Assembly (NCBI GenBank): GCA_045806965.1
Contig: JBJMIG010000006.1
Location: 62,001-126,000, forward strand
DNA: 64,000 bases
From: DASYTH01 sp045806965
GTDB lineage: Bacteria > Actinomycetota > Actinomycetes > Mycobacteriales > Pseudonocardiaceae
Direction: 5' to 3'
The translations under genes and the position numbers were made by a program. Under the pieces are notes generated by a model. That model had not been told where the DNA came from. It did not search any database and was given only the letters and a program-made list of their open reading frames with translations. Shown in pieces: positions 1 through 8,685 of the stretch (position 1 is its first letter; each line of letters starts with the position of its first letter).

Positions 1-159
1 CAACTGCGGATCAAGTCCGCGCTGCGGCACCTGGGGGCGTTCGGGGTAGCGACCGAGTGCGGGATGGGCCGGCGCCCACCCGAGCGGGGTGGCGCTGCGG
101 ACACCCTCCCCGAGCTGCTCGAGACGCACGCCGCGACCAGCCGTCCGGTGATCGGCTGA
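1..159 (+). CDS. C-terminal end of a MetE-like (cobalamin-independent methionine synthase family) protein, partial
   Basis: The first frame is open from the window edge to a TGA at 157-159 and gives about 52 residues. The stretch with ATECGMGRRPP followed by a short helix LPELLETHA resembles the C-terminal end of the cobalamin-independent methionine synthase / UROD-like barrel in actinobacterial short MetE-type proteins, where an ECGxGR segment carries zinc-site residues. Only the tail is visible, so substrate and full length cannot be judged. It could also be another member of the UROD/MetE superfamily. Confidence 0.5.
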   Translation, partial: QLRIKSALRHLGAFGVATECGMGRRPPERGGAADTLPELLETHAATSRPVIG

Positions 160-219
160 CCCGGAGCGCCGCCAGTGGACCTCGAGTAGGGCCCGACGTG
201 AGCGCGTGATGATGTTGAC

Positions 220-792
220 ATGCGCTCCAACGACGCAACTGGTGCACCGCAACGAGTTTCGCTGCTTCCGGTGGGCTTGCTCGTTGGCGCCCTCGCGGTT
301 CTCGCGGCCTGGGTGACCCGCAGGCTCGCGCCGCCCGCACACATCCGTGACGGAGTACGGCTGCCCGTCGACATGGTCAGCCAGCACAGCGCGGTGTCCG
401 CGCACCACGGCTCGGTGGGAAGCGGGATGACCCCGCCGAGTTCGGTGAGCGACGCTCCACTGCCGCATTTTGCCGGGGCGGGGTTCCTCGCGTTGCACGT
501 GCTGGGCATCGCGCTGATGGTCGGAGTCCCCGTGATCCGCCGGCTGCTCGACCGTTTTCGTCTGTCCCGGCGTACGTTCGTCGCGCAGTTGATGTTCGCC
601 GGGCTGACCGCTCTGGCGGTCGAGATCGCGGTCGTGCTGTCCGCCTGGGTCGGGTACGGGGACCGGCTCGGGTTGCGGGCGGCGTTCGTGGGTGGCGTCC
701 AGGCGGCCCAGTACGGCTTCGCCGCCGCCCTGGTCGTGGTCGTGATCTTTGGTGTACCGCTGATCCGCACCGAGGGGGAGATCACAACCTAA
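220..792 (+). CDS. Small multi-pass membrane protein, unknown function
   Basis: This 190-residue protein has four likely membrane helices at about residues 14-33, 87-106, 121-143 and 164-182. A polar loop of about 50 residues rich in Ser, His and Gly lies between the first two. I do not recognise the family. The ATG at 220 has no strong ribosome-binding site. The gene is followed after 118 bases by the MMPL exporter on the same strand, so the two may be co-expressed, but no motif links them. The steady hydrophobic pattern and codon bias make it a believable gene. Confidence 0.6.
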   Translation: MRSNDATGAPQRVSLLPVGLLVGALAVLAAWVTRRLAPPAHIRDGVRLPVDMVSQHSAVSAHHGSVGSGMTPPSSVSDAPLPHFAGAGFLALHVLGIALMVGVPVIRRLLDRFRLSRRTFVAQLMFAGLTALAVEIAVVLSAWVGYGDRLGLRAAFVGGVQAAQYGFAAALVVVVIFGVPLIRTEGEITT

Positions 793-910
793 GCGCCCCA
801 ACCATTCCATCGTGCGGCCCTGCCCGGGGTTCGACCCATGCTCGAACCCGACCGGGTAAACAAGCGAGGAGACAACCGGGCGTCAACAAGTGATCACAGG
901 AGAGGCGCCG

Positions 911-3106
911 ATGAACTCCCTCATCCGTGTCGCGATCGGCCGCCCGCGCCTGGTGGTCGCCGTCTGGTCCGTCCTGGCCGCGATCTGCGTTCCGCTGATG
1001 CTGAACCTGTCCGGCGCGTTGAAGTCCGGCGGGTTCGAGAACCCGCGCGGCGAGGACGCCGCCGGCCAGCGGACCCTGCAGCACGCCTTCCACGAGGCAC
1101 CGCAGAGCCTGCAGGTGGTGCTGCACAACCCGACCGGAGACGTCAGCGGCGCGGTCGACGCCGCCGCGGCCGCGGCCAGGAACGGACCGCACGTAACGTC
1201 GGTGGGCGACTTCCGGACCGACCCGACATGGCTCTCGCCCGATCGGCACACCACGTTCCTACAGCTGGGCTTTGACACCGACGACAGCACGGTGCAGGGC
1301 CTGATAACGGATCTACGTGTTCGCGTGAACGGTTCGCTTACCGGGCTTGGGGTTGCGGTCAACGTGACCGGCGCGCCAGCACTGGACCGCGATCTGAACG
1401 TGCAGTCCGAGCGCGATGCGGGCACAGCGGAGGTGATCGCGTTTCCGTTGCTGCTCATCGTGTTGTTCCTGGTGTTCCGCTCGGTGGTGGCCATGCTCGT
1501 ACCGCTGGTGCTGGCCGGCTTCGCACTGGTCACCGCGTCCGCGTTCGGTTTCCTGCTGACCAAGGTCATCGACGTCTCGATCCTGTACACCAACGCGGTG
1601 TCCATCATCGGCCTCGCGGTGGCGGTGGACTACTCGCTGTTCATCGTGAAGCGTTACCGGGACGAGTTGGCCGGCGGTGCCGACTACGTCGCCGCCCTGT
1701 GGACCGCGATGCGGACCGCCGGACGCGCCGTGCGGTTCAGCGGGCTCGCCGTGGTCGTCGCCCTGCTGGCGATGTTCATCCCCCGGATGATGGTGTTCAG
1801 CAGCATCGCCTTGGCCGGCATCGTGGTCACCCTCCTCGCCATGGCGATGTCCATGACGCTGCTGCCGGCCGTACTGCGGCTGCTCGGCCCCCGGATCAAC
1901 TGGAGGTCGCCGCACGCCCGGCCCCGCCGGCGCCCGGTCGCCTCGACGCCGCACATCCTGGTGCGGCTACACCGCCGGCCGGTCCCGCTGCTGCTGGTTC
2001 TGGTGGCGCTGTTCGGGTTGCTGGCCATCCCGATGAGCGCCATCCGGCTGCAGTCACCCGTGGCCAGCGCCACGATCCTGCCCCCGGACATGGACTCGCG
2101 GCAGGGCATCGAGCGATTGCGGGCCGGCCTTGACCTCCGGGAGCTGTTCCCGGTGCAGGTGGTGCTGACCGCGCAGCCGGAAACCGGTGCGGGCCAACTA
2201 CTCCGTGGCGTCCGTTCGGTCGTCGACACGGCCGGCACGCGACCGCACGCCCACACCGTGCGGGCGGTCACCAACATCGGGCTGCCGTCCGAGGTGATCG
2301 ACGCCGCGGCCGGCGGGAACATCGCCGGACTACCAGCCGCCTTCGCGGCGCTGTGGACGCGGGACCAGGGACGGCTGGTTGCCCGGGTGATCGTGGTACC
2401 CACCGAGGGCCCGGACAGCGACGCCACCCACGATCTGGTGCGCGCGCTGCGGGAGAGACTGCCGGCCGTCGCCGGACCGGGCATCGGCGTGCAGGTCACC
2501 GGTGCCACCGCACACGGCGTCGACTTCGACGACGCACTCGTCGCCTCCCTGCCCGCCATCCTCGGCGCGGTCGCGTTGATCACATTGGGCCTGCTCGCCA
2601 GGGCGTTCCGCTCGTGGCGACTGCCCCTGCTCGCGTTCGCCCTCAACGCCATGGTGGTGGCGGCCAGCGTCGGTCTGCTCACCCTGATCAGCCAAGGCGC
2701 CCTCGGCCAGCGGATCGACCCCACGACGCCGGTGCTGCTCTTCGCCATCATGTTCGGGCTGAGCATGGACTACATGGTGATCATGATCGCCCGCATGCGG
2801 GAGCGGTACCTGGAGCATCGGGACCATCGCGACGCTGTGCTGGAGGGCATGCGGCGCACCGCGGGACTGGTCAACGGCGCCGCACTGATCATGGTCGCGG
2901 TGTTCCTTTCCTTCCTGGCCGCGAAGATCAGCGTGGTGCAGCAACTCGGCCTCGGTCTCGCCATCGCGGTGATCCTGGACGCGGTGGTGGTCCGGTTGCT
3001 GGTCATGCCGGCCGCGCTGTACCTGCTGGGGGCCCGGGTCTGGGGACGGGTGCCGGTTCCGGTGCCCGCCAGCGGGGCCGGCTCGCGGGAGGTTGCCGTC
3101 AATTGA
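911..3106 (+). CDS. MMPL/RND-family membrane exporter
   Basis: A 731-residue transporter with the two-fold RND layout: a helix at the N-terminus, an extracytoplasmic loop (about 35-170), a five-to-six-helix bundle (about 175-325), a second loop (about 380-545) and a second bundle (about 548-715). Each bundle has the Asp-Tyr pair used for proton relay in MMPL proteins, at D240-Y241 (GLAVAVDYSLF) and D620-Y621 (GLSMDYMV). Such proteins export lipids, polyketides or small hydrophobic molecules using the proton gradient. The ATG at 911 is preferred to the in-frame GTG at 890 because GGAGAG lies six bases before it. No MmpS partner is adjacent, and the substrate is unknown. Confidence 0.9.
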   Translation: MNSLIRVAIGRPRLVVAVWSVLAAICVPLMLNLSGALKSGGFENPRGEDAAGQRTLQHAFHEAPQSLQVVLHNPTGDVSGAVDAAAAAARNGPHVTSVGDFRTDPTWLSPDRHTTFLQLGFDTDDSTVQGLITDLRVRVNGSLTGLGVAVNVTGAPALDRDLNVQSERDAGTAEVIAFPLLLIVLFLVFRSVVAMLVPLVLAGFALVTASAFGFLLTKVIDVSILYTNAVSIIGLAVAVDYSLFIVKRYRDELAGGADYVAALWTAMRTAGRAVRFSGLAVVVALLAMFIPRMMVFSSIALAGIVVTLLAMAMSMTLLPAVLRLLGPRINWRSPHARPRRRPVASTPHILVRLHRRPVPLLLVLVALFGLLAIPMSAIRLQSPVASATILPPDMDSRQGIERLRAGLDLRELFPVQVVLTAQPETGAGQLLRGVRSVVDTAGTRPHAHTVRAVTNIGLPSEVIDAAAGGNIAGLPAAFAALWTRDQGRLVARVIVVPTEGPDSDATHDLVRALRERLPAVAGPGIGVQVTGATAHGVDFDDALVASLPAILGAVALITLGLLARAFRSWRLPLLAFALNAMVVAASVGLLTLISQGALGQRIDPTTPVLLFAIMFGLSMDYMVIMIARMRERYLEHRDHRDAVLEGMRRTAGLVNGAALIMVAVFLSFLAAKISVVQQLGLGLAIAVILDAVVVRLLVMPAALYLLGARVWGRVPVPVPASGAGSREVAVN

Positions 3107-3309
3107 GGGACACCACCTGAAGGACACCGACACCGGGCTCACGTTCGACGGTTCGGCCGAGTGATTTCGCGCATCCAGCCGACCCGATAAAGTTACTTTT
3201 CTTCCACTCTTGGCAACGTCGTGCCGCACTCTTACATTCGACCATTCCTCAACCCCGCCCGAGTACCATTTACCGGAGAAGCCATCCCGCCCGACAAATG
3301 GGAAGTTCC

Positions 3310-4203
3310 ATGAAAAACAGCCGCCAGGACGACGGAATGTCCCTCACCGGCTCGGCCGAGGAGCTGCACGACGCGGTGGTCAACCATTTCGACCAGCTCA
3401 TCGACCTGTACGAGGACCTGTGGGGTGAGCACATCCACCACGGCTACTGGGACCTCGACCGGCCCGACGTGCACCGGCACGAGGCGCAGCTGCGCACCGT
3501 CAGGGAGCTCATCGCCTACGGTGACCTGCCGACCGGCGGGCGGATCCTGGACAGCGGCTGCGGCATCGGCGCTTCGTCCATCGTGCTGGCCGGTGAGCTC
3601 GACTGTGCCGTCCACGGGATCACGATCAGCGCCGAGCAGGTCCGCCGGGCGACGGAGAAGGCCGAGCGGGCCGGGGTCGCCGACAAGACCACCTTCCGGC
3701 TGATGGACGCGCTGAAGACGGACTACGAGGACAACACGTTCGACGCGATCTGGTCGCTGGAGAGCTGCGAGCTGATGCCGGACAAGCAGGCCTACCTCGC
3801 CGAGTGCCTGCGCGTGCTGAAGCCGGGCGGCAAGCTGGTCGTGGCCACCTGGTGCAGTCGCGACGACAAGCTCAACCCTGCCGAGGTACGCCTGCTCCGC
3901 AAGATGTACCGCGATTTCGTGACACCGTACGTGCTCCCTCTCGACCATTATGGAAAGCTCTGCAACGACCTCGGATTCGTCGAGGTCGACACGGTAGACT
4001 GGACGGACAACGTTCGGGACACCTGGAAACTCTCCGCCGACATCGTGAAGCCGCTGGTCCGCAACCCGGTCCTGATCGTGAAGTTGATCCGGGCCAAAGG
4101 TCTCGATATATTCCGATTCTTCAACTCGGTTCCGCTGATGAAGAAGCTGTACGACCAGGGCATCATGCACTACGGCGTGTTCCGCGCCACCAAGCCAGGC
4201 TGA
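3310..4203 (+). CDS. SAM-dependent methyltransferase, gamma-tocopherol/sterol methyltransferase-like
   Basis: A class I methyltransferase of 297 residues. The SAM-binding glycine motif is LDSGCGIGASS, followed by GITIS and a helix QVRRATEKA. Motif II/III is FDAIWSLESCELMPDK with LKPGGKLVVATWC. The later segment VDWTDNVRDTW matches the pattern of plant gamma-tocopherol methyltransferase (W-S/T-E/D-N-V), so a small lipophilic or phenolic substrate is likely; this is inference from family resemblance. ATG 3310 follows GGAAG closely; ATG 3298 in the same frame is an alternative. The 203-base upstream gap is AT-richer than its surroundings and probably holds the promoter. No pathway partner lies nearby except the exporter upstream. 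Confidence 0.85.
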   Translation: MKNSRQDDGMSLTGSAEELHDAVVNHFDQLIDLYEDLWGEHIHHGYWDLDRPDVHRHEAQLRTVRELIAYGDLPTGGRILDSGCGIGASSIVLAGELDCAVHGITISAEQVRRATEKAERAGVADKTTFRLMDALKTDYEDNTFDAIWSLESCELMPDKQAYLAECLRVLKPGGKLVVATWCSRDDKLNPAEVRLLRKMYRDFVTPYVLPLDHYGKLCNDLGFVEVDTVDWTDNVRDTWKLSADIVKPLVRNPVLIVKLIRAKGLDIFRFFNSVPLMKKLYDQGIMHYGVFRATKPG

Positions 4204-4246
4204 GCCACCATTACGCGAGTTCCGCACTCAGGCCCGCTCCGATACA

Positions 4247-4295
4247 GCGCAAGGTGACATTCCGCGTCTAGAAGCGGAGGAATGTCACCTTGCGC
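4247..4295. repeat. 49-bp double-hairpin repeat, copy A
   Basis: Two 19-22-base arms flank an 8-base centre ending TAGAA. The arms can pair as a perfect 17-bp stem: GCGCAAGGTGACATTCC at 4247-4263 with its complement at 4279-4295. It sits between two converging genes, a place expected for a two-way terminator, but has no T-tract. Six more copies occur in the window (see findings). Confidence 0.9.
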
Positions 4296-4397
4296 CGCTA
4301 CCGCCGGCGCGCACGAGAGTCCTGGTCGGTAGGGCGCTGCCTCGTGGACGGCCTGGCGAGCGTCAATCGTCGCGATCTCGCCGGAACGACCGCGTGC

Positions 4398-4991
4398 TCA
4401 CAGCTCGGGGCCCTGCGCGCGGAGGTCGTCCACCTTGGTCATGGCCTCACGCAGGTCGGCCAGCCAGCTGTCGGCGTGCTCGCCGACCAGGCGCACCGCC
4501 CAGGCCAGGGCCTCGGAGCGGGAGCGGGCCACACCGGCGTCGACCAGCGTGTCCAGGATCAGCCGCTCGGCCTGCCGCAGCCGGGTCATCACCGGCACCG
4601 AGTGCGTGGTGAACAGCTCCTCCGTGCCACCGACCTTGGCACCCCAGGCGACCTTGCGTCCGTAGCGGTGCTCGGCTTGGCGCGCGATCTCGATGCGTTC
4701 CTCGCGGGTGTCCTCCCGGAACCGGGAGATGCGGCCGGCCTCGGCCGAGGCGCGGGCGGCGTCGTCGGCGAAGTCGCCATCCAGCGCCGGCAGCTCACCG
4801 ACGATGATGATCTCCTCGCGGTCCACGGTGACCCTCGGGTTCTCGACGAACCAGCCGTCCGGCAGCCGCCCGGCGAACCAGGCCGGCGCGTCCTCGGCGG
4901 ATGGCAGGTCGGCCTGTTGCCAACCGCCCCGGCCCCGGTGACCCCAACCGCCGCGTCCCATGTGGCCCCTTCCGAAGTGCTTGTCATGCAT
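4398..4991 (-). CDS. Conserved actinobacterial protein with ribbon-helix-helix-like C-terminus
   Basis: A 197-residue protein. The first 25 residues are Gly/Arg/His-rich. A middle region (about 35-120) is acidic and contains WFVENPRVTVDREEIIIVGEL. The C-terminal part has ERLILDTLVDAGVARSRSEALAWAVRLV, which resembles the helix-turn-helix of ribbon-helix-helix DNA-binding proteins. The start at 4991 has GGGAGG five bases upstream. Directly before that lie two tandem copies of GATTACAT, a plausible binding site for the protein itself. I do not know its target; DNA binding is inference. Confidence 0.7.
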   Translation of the reverse strand: MHDKHFGRGHMGRGGWGHRGRGGWQQADLPSAEDAPAWFAGRLPDGWFVENPRVTVDREEIIIVGELPALDGDFADDAARASAEAGRISRFREDTREERIEIARQAEHRYGRKVAWGAKVGGTEELFTTHSVPVMTRLRQAERLILDTLVDAGVARSRSEALAWAVRLVGEHADSWLADLREAMTKVDDLRAQGPEL

Positions 4992-5003
4992 CGCTGCCTC
5001 CCG

Positions 5004-5019
5004 GATTACATGATTACAT
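5004..5019. promoter_or_regulatory. Tandem octamer GATTACAT x2, candidate operator
   Basis: Two perfect, directly adjacent copies of GATTACAT lie 13 bases upstream of the start of the ribbon-helix-helix-like gene, just before its ribosome-binding site. They are AT-rich in very GC-rich DNA. Ribbon-helix-helix repressors often bind such short tandem boxes and control their own genes. Autoregulation is inferred. Confidence 0.5.
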
Positions 5020-5081
5020 CACTTCAGAAGTTACGCCTCAACGCGGACGGTATGGGGATCGTTCACTGGAAGCGAAACCGC

Positions 5082-7094
5082 TCAGGGCCGGCGCAGGGCG
5101 GCGACCAGCTCATCGACCGTGGTCACCGGGCGCTCACAGACATAGCCACGGCACACATACGCCGCCGCGACGCCGTCGACCAGGGGCCGGTCGGCCAGCA
5201 ACGGAGTGGCGGACGGCTCGCCGGTCAGCACCACCGAACCGCCCGGGGCGGCGGCAACGGCGGCCGCGTACAGCGCGGCCCGGCCCTGGTCGGCGTCCGC
5301 ACCCACCACCGCGACCTGTAGCGGACCCCGGATCAGCGCCTCGGCCACGCTCAGCCAGTGCCCGGCGAACCTCGGCACCCGGGCGGCCAGCAGCCCGGCC
5401 CTGGCCACCGCGCGCTCGGCGGCGTCCCGGTAGCGCTCGGCCCGGTCCGTCCCGGCCAGGGCGGAGCCGAGCAGCAACGCACCGGCCAGGGCCGAAGCGC
5501 CGGCCGGACTGGCGTTGTCGGTGATCTCGGACGGCCGCCAGACCAGGGAGTCCGCGTCGTCGGCGGTGTCGTGGAAGGCACCAGACACCTCGGGGTCGGC
5601 GAAGTGGTCGAGCGCGGTGTCGAGCAGGCCGAGCGCGACGTCCAGCCAGCGCACCGAACCGGTGGCCTGATGCAACACCAGCAGTCCCTCGGCCAGGCAG
5701 CCGTAGTCCTCGAGCACGCCGGCCGCGGCGCCGACGACGCCGTCCCGGGACGCGCGCCGCAGCCGGCCGTCCACCAGGTGCCTCGACACGATCAACTCAG
5801 CGGCACCGGCGGCCGCCGCCACCGCGGTCTCGTCGCCGAACAGCAGGCCGGCCTCGGCAAGCGCGGCGATGGCCAGGCCGTTCCAGGCGGTGATGACCTT
5901 GTCGTCCCTGGCCGGCTGCGGCCGCTCCGCGCGGGCCGCCAGCAGCCTGGTCCGAACCTCGCGCCAGCGCTGCGGATCGTCCGGCTCGGTCAGCAGTTGC
6001 AGCGTCGACGAGCCGTGCTCGAAGGTCCCGGAGCCGGTCACCTCGAGCACCTTGGCCGCCCACAACCCGTCCGGCCTGCCGAGCGCGTCGACCAACTGCA
6101 CCGGCGTCCACACATAGGTCAGGCCCTCGACCCCGTCGGCGTCCGCGTCAAGCGAGGCGGCGAACCCGCCCTCCGCGGTGCGCAGCGTGCCGAGCATGAA
6201 TCCGGCCGTCTCCTCGGCCACCTCCCGGTACCGCGCGGTTCCGGTCAGCCGGGCCAGATGGGTGTAGACGCGCAGCAGCAACGCGTTGTCGTACAACATC
6301 TTCTCGAAGTGCGGCACCACCCAGCCGGCGTCCACGCTGTACCGGGCGAAGCCGCCGGCGAGCTGGTCGTAGAGGCCACCGGCGGCCATCGCCGCCGCCG
6401 TTCGCTCCGCAATGGACAGTGGCTCCACGGAGCCGGTGCGCTCGTGATGACGCAGCAGGAACTCCAGCACCATGGACGGCGGAAACTTCGGTGCACCACC
6501 GAAACCGCCGTTGCGCCGGTCGAAGTCGCCGAGCAGCGAGGTGGCCGCCCCGGCGAGCACCGATGCGTCCACGGTGGACTCCTGCAGCGGCTGGGTCTGG
6601 CCGGCCAGCTCGGCGACCACCCGGGCACCGGCCCCGCGCACGTCGGCATCGCCGGAGCTCCAGGCCTGGTCGACCGCGGTGAGCAACTGGCGGAAACCGG
6701 GCATGCCCGGCCGCGGCCGCGGCGGGTAGTAGGTACCGCAGTGGAACGGCTCGCCGGCCGGCGTCAGGAAGCAGGTCATCGGCCAGCCGCCCTGTCCGGT
6801 CATGGCCTGGGTGGCGGTCATGTAAACGGCGTCGACGTCCGGCCGCTCCTCGCGGTCCACCTTGACGTTGACGAACTTCGCGTTCATCAGCGCGGCGGTC
6901 TCGGCGTCCTCGAACGACTCGTGCGCCATCACGTGGCACCAGTGACAGGCCGCGTAACCGACCGACAGCAGCACCGGCACGTCGCGGCGCCGCGCCTCGG
7001 CAAACGCCTCCTCGCCCCATTGCCACCAGTCGACCGGGTTCTCGGCGTGCTGCAACAGATACGGACTGGTCGCGCCGGCGAGTCGGTTGGCCAT
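5082..7094 (-). CDS. DUF255 thioredoxin-domain protein (YyaL / Rv1084 type)
   Basis: A 670-residue protein. An N-terminal thioredoxin-like domain (about 1-160) contains ENPVDWWQWGEEAF and the redox motif CHWC at residues 50-53. It is followed by a long alpha-helical toroid resembling N-acylglucosamine epimerase/glycosidase folds (about 190-660), including EKMLYDNALLLR and ITAWNGLAIAALAEAG. This matches the widespread YyaL/SSP411 family in length and domain order. Biochemical function is not established; a redox role is inferred from the Cys pair. From memory, the M. tuberculosis relative Rv1084 also lies next to mca, which supports conserved order. The RHH-like gene follows 90 bases downstream. 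Confidence 0.9.
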   Translation of the reverse strand: MANRLAGATSPYLLQHAENPVDWWQWGEEAFAEARRRDVPVLLSVGYAACHWCHVMAHESFEDAETAALMNAKFVNVKVDREERPDVDAVYMTATQAMTGQGGWPMTCFLTPAGEPFHCGTYYPPRPRPGMPGFRQLLTAVDQAWSSGDADVRGAGARVVAELAGQTQPLQESTVDASVLAGAATSLLGDFDRRNGGFGGAPKFPPSMVLEFLLRHHERTGSVEPLSIAERTAAAMAAGGLYDQLAGGFARYSVDAGWVVPHFEKMLYDNALLLRVYTHLARLTGTARYREVAEETAGFMLGTLRTAEGGFAASLDADADGVEGLTYVWTPVQLVDALGRPDGLWAAKVLEVTGSGTFEHGSSTLQLLTEPDDPQRWREVRTRLLAARAERPQPARDDKVITAWNGLAIAALAEAGLLFGDETAVAAAAGAAELIVSRHLVDGRLRRASRDGVVGAAAGVLEDYGCLAEGLLVLHQATGSVRWLDVALGLLDTALDHFADPEVSGAFHDTADDADSLVWRPSEITDNASPAGASALAGALLLGSALAGTDRAERYRDAAERAVARAGLLAARVPRFAGHWLSVAEALIRGPLQVAVVGADADQGRAALYAAAVAAAPGGSVVLTGEPSATPLLADRPLVDGVAAAYVCRGYVCERPVTTVDELVAALRRP

Positions 7095-7175
7095 GGGGTC
7101 AAGCCTCTCAAATCACCCACCGTGCGGCTCAACGCCGTGTCGAACAGCGCCGAGGTCGCGCCGGAGATCGTTCCC

Positions 7176-7457
7176 TCAGGCCGGTTCGGGCTTGCCGTTG
7201 CCCTGCTTCGGCTCGGCCTCGTCACCCTCCTCGGGCGGGTCGAAGGTCGCCGGAACCCGCTTGAGGTGCTTGTTCATCGAGCGGATCAGGAAAGCCACCG
7301 CGATGAAGAACAGGATCAGCACCAGGAAGCCGACCGGGGAGGACTTGCCGAAGTCCTCCCCCCGGCCGCCCGGATCCTCGGGTTTCGGTGACGGCTGCAC
7401 GAGCACCATCGGTACCGCCGCACTGGCGTCGACCACCCCGAGGGACGGAAAGGTCAC
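7176..7457 (-). CDS. Small single-pass membrane protein downstream of mca (Rv1081c-like position)
   Basis: A 93-residue protein. A short extracytoplasmic segment precedes one hydrophobic helix (SSPVGFLVLILFFIAVAFLI, about residues 40-60), then a basic stretch RSMNKHLKRVP and an acidic Lys/Glu/Pro tail. The start is a GTG whose GTGA overlaps the mca stop by four bases, so it is translationally coupled to mca; GGAGAAGG upstream serves as ribosome-binding site. A small membrane protein between mca and greA is also present in M. tuberculosis (Rv1081c), which supports a real gene. No function is known. Confidence 0.75.
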   Translation of the reverse strand: MTFPSLGVVDASAAVPMVLVQPSPKPEDPGGRGEDFGKSSPVGFLVLILFFIAVAFLIRSMNKHLKRVPATFDPPEEGDEAEPKQGNGKPEPA

Positions 7458-8335
7458 GTGCTCACCTTCTCCCGGATGCCGGAGAACAGGTCGTCCTCGG
7501 GCAGCGTCGTGTCGACCAGCGAGCGAGCCAGCTCGTAGTCCTCGTACGGCCAGATCTCGCGCTGCACGTCCATCGGTACGGCGAACCACCGGCTCTTCGG
7601 ATCGATCTGGGTGGCGTGCGCCATCAGCGCGGCGTCGCGGACCTCGAAGTAGTCGGCACACTCGATCTGCGTGGTGACCCGCCGCTGGTTGTCGCCGCGG
7701 TCCTCGGTCCACCGCTGCAGCCACTCGGTGTACGGCGACTCCAGCCCCCTGGCCAGCAGCGCCTCGTGCATGGCCACCATGCGGGTACGCGAGAAACCAT
7801 GCGAGTAGTACAACTTCAGCGGCGTCCAGGGTTCACCGGTCTCCGGGTAGAGATCGGGGTCGCCGGCCGCGTCGAACGCGGGTATCGAGATCTCGTGGGT
7901 CCGGATGTGGTCCGGGTGCGGGTACCCGCCGTTCTCGTCGTAGGTGATCACGACGTGCGGCTTGAACTCGCGCATCACCTCGACCAGCCGGGGCACCGAC
8001 TCCTCGAGCGGCACCAGTGCGAAGCAGCCCTCGGGCAGCGGCGGCACCGGGTCGCCGGCGGGCAGCCCGGAGTCGACGAAGCCCAGCCAGCGGTGCTGGA
8101 CGCCGAGGATCTCCACCGCCGCGGCCATCTCCCGGCGCCGGTGCTCGATCAAGTTCTCGACCACGTCCGGCCGTTCCATCGCCGGGTTGAGTACGTCGCC
8201 CCGCTCACCCCCGGTGCAGGTCACCACCATGACCTCGTGTCCCTCGGCGACGTACTTCGCCATCGTCGCCGCACCCTTGCTGGACTCGTCGTCCGGATGG
8301 GCGTGAACCGTCATCAAACGCAGCTTCTCGGCCAT
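7454..8335 (-). CDS. mca: Mycothiol S-conjugate amidase
   Basis: Mca cleaves mycothiol S-conjugates of toxins and antibiotics, releasing a mercapturic acid for export and GlcN-Ins for re-use. The 293-residue protein belongs to the LmbE/PIG-L zinc deacetylase family. The metal and catalytic motif is AHPDDE at residues 12-17, with a later HPDH motif supplying the third metal ligand. MTVHAHPDDESSKGAATMA and VTCTGGERGDVLNPAM are typical of Mca, and the length fits Mca. MshB is the closest alternative but has a different C-terminal region. The small membrane gene overlaps its 3' end by four bases. greA is divergent across a 350-base gap. Confidence 0.93.
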   Translation of the reverse strand: MAEKLRLMTVHAHPDDESSKGAATMAKYVAEGHEVMVVTCTGGERGDVLNPAMERPDVVENLIEHRRREMAAAVEILGVQHRWLGFVDSGLPAGDPVPPLPEGCFALVPLEESVPRLVEVMREFKPHVVITYDENGGYPHPDHIRTHEISIPAFDAAGDPDLYPETGEPWTPLKLYYSHGFSRTRMVAMHEALLARGLESPYTEWLQRWTEDRGDNQRRVTTQIECADYFEVRDAALMAHATQIDPKSRWFAVPMDVQREIWPYEDYELARSLVDTTLPEDDLFSGIREKVST

Positions 8336-8441
8336 GAACCTCTCGATTCGATCTCCCCAACAGCCAACTGGTTAGTCGAACCGTTGACCGGGGTGTCATT
8401 GTTCCCTGAGCGGCCGACCGGGACCGTCCCGGGTTGACACT

Positions 8442-8457
8442 CGGCACGATCGTGCCG
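8442..8457. promoter_or_regulatory. 16-bp perfect palindrome CGGCACGATCGTGCCG
   Basis: A perfect inverted repeat lies about 107 bases upstream of the mca start, on the greA-distal side of the divergent region. TTGACA at 8434-8439 is just beside it. It could be an operator for either gene. No T-tract follows, so a terminator is unlikely. Confidence 0.4.
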
Positions 8458-8585
8458 TCCCACCCAGCGGGAGCGACGCCCATCCCAGGCACGCGGCCAT
8501 CAGGGTGAAACCCGACGGCGGCTCGGGTAATTTCGGACAAATCGGACACGATCTTCGTATTAACCGTGATATCCTGACTCACCGG

Positions 8586-8611
8586 CACGGCCCCGCGCGG
8601 GCCGTGTTTTT
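8586..8611 (+). terminator. Intrinsic-terminator-like hairpin in the greA leader, candidate attenuator
   Basis: CACGGCCC (8586-8593) pairs perfectly with GGGCCGTG (8599-8606) around a five-base loop, and TTTTT follows at 8607-8611. The nearest upstream gene on the plus strand ends at 4203, so there is no gene here to terminate. The hairpin is 75 bases before the greA start and most likely acts in the greA leader RNA. Confidence 0.6.
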
Positions 8612-8685
8612 CCGTTCCGGGTGCTCCGAAATGACCCGGAAACCGGCGGCCGCGTCCGGGCGTCCGTGCGGGTAACGACGAGGAG

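Larger units (their letters stand above)
8336..8685. other. Divergent mca/greA intergenic region
   Basis: This 350-base gene-free stretch separates the divergent mca and greA genes. It holds a perfect 16-bp palindrome at 8442-8457, an AT-richer promoter-like segment at about 8530-8575 (TATTAA at 8558-8563, TATCCT at 8570-8575) and a terminator-like hairpin at 8586-8611. No believable coding frame was seen. Confidence 0.7.

Noticed and set aside
4247..4295. 49-bp repeats as simple intrinsic terminators
   Set aside because: None has a T-tract, one lies inside a coding sequence and one inside an operon, and arms are often direct rather than inverted. Termination by some copies remains possible but does not explain the family.
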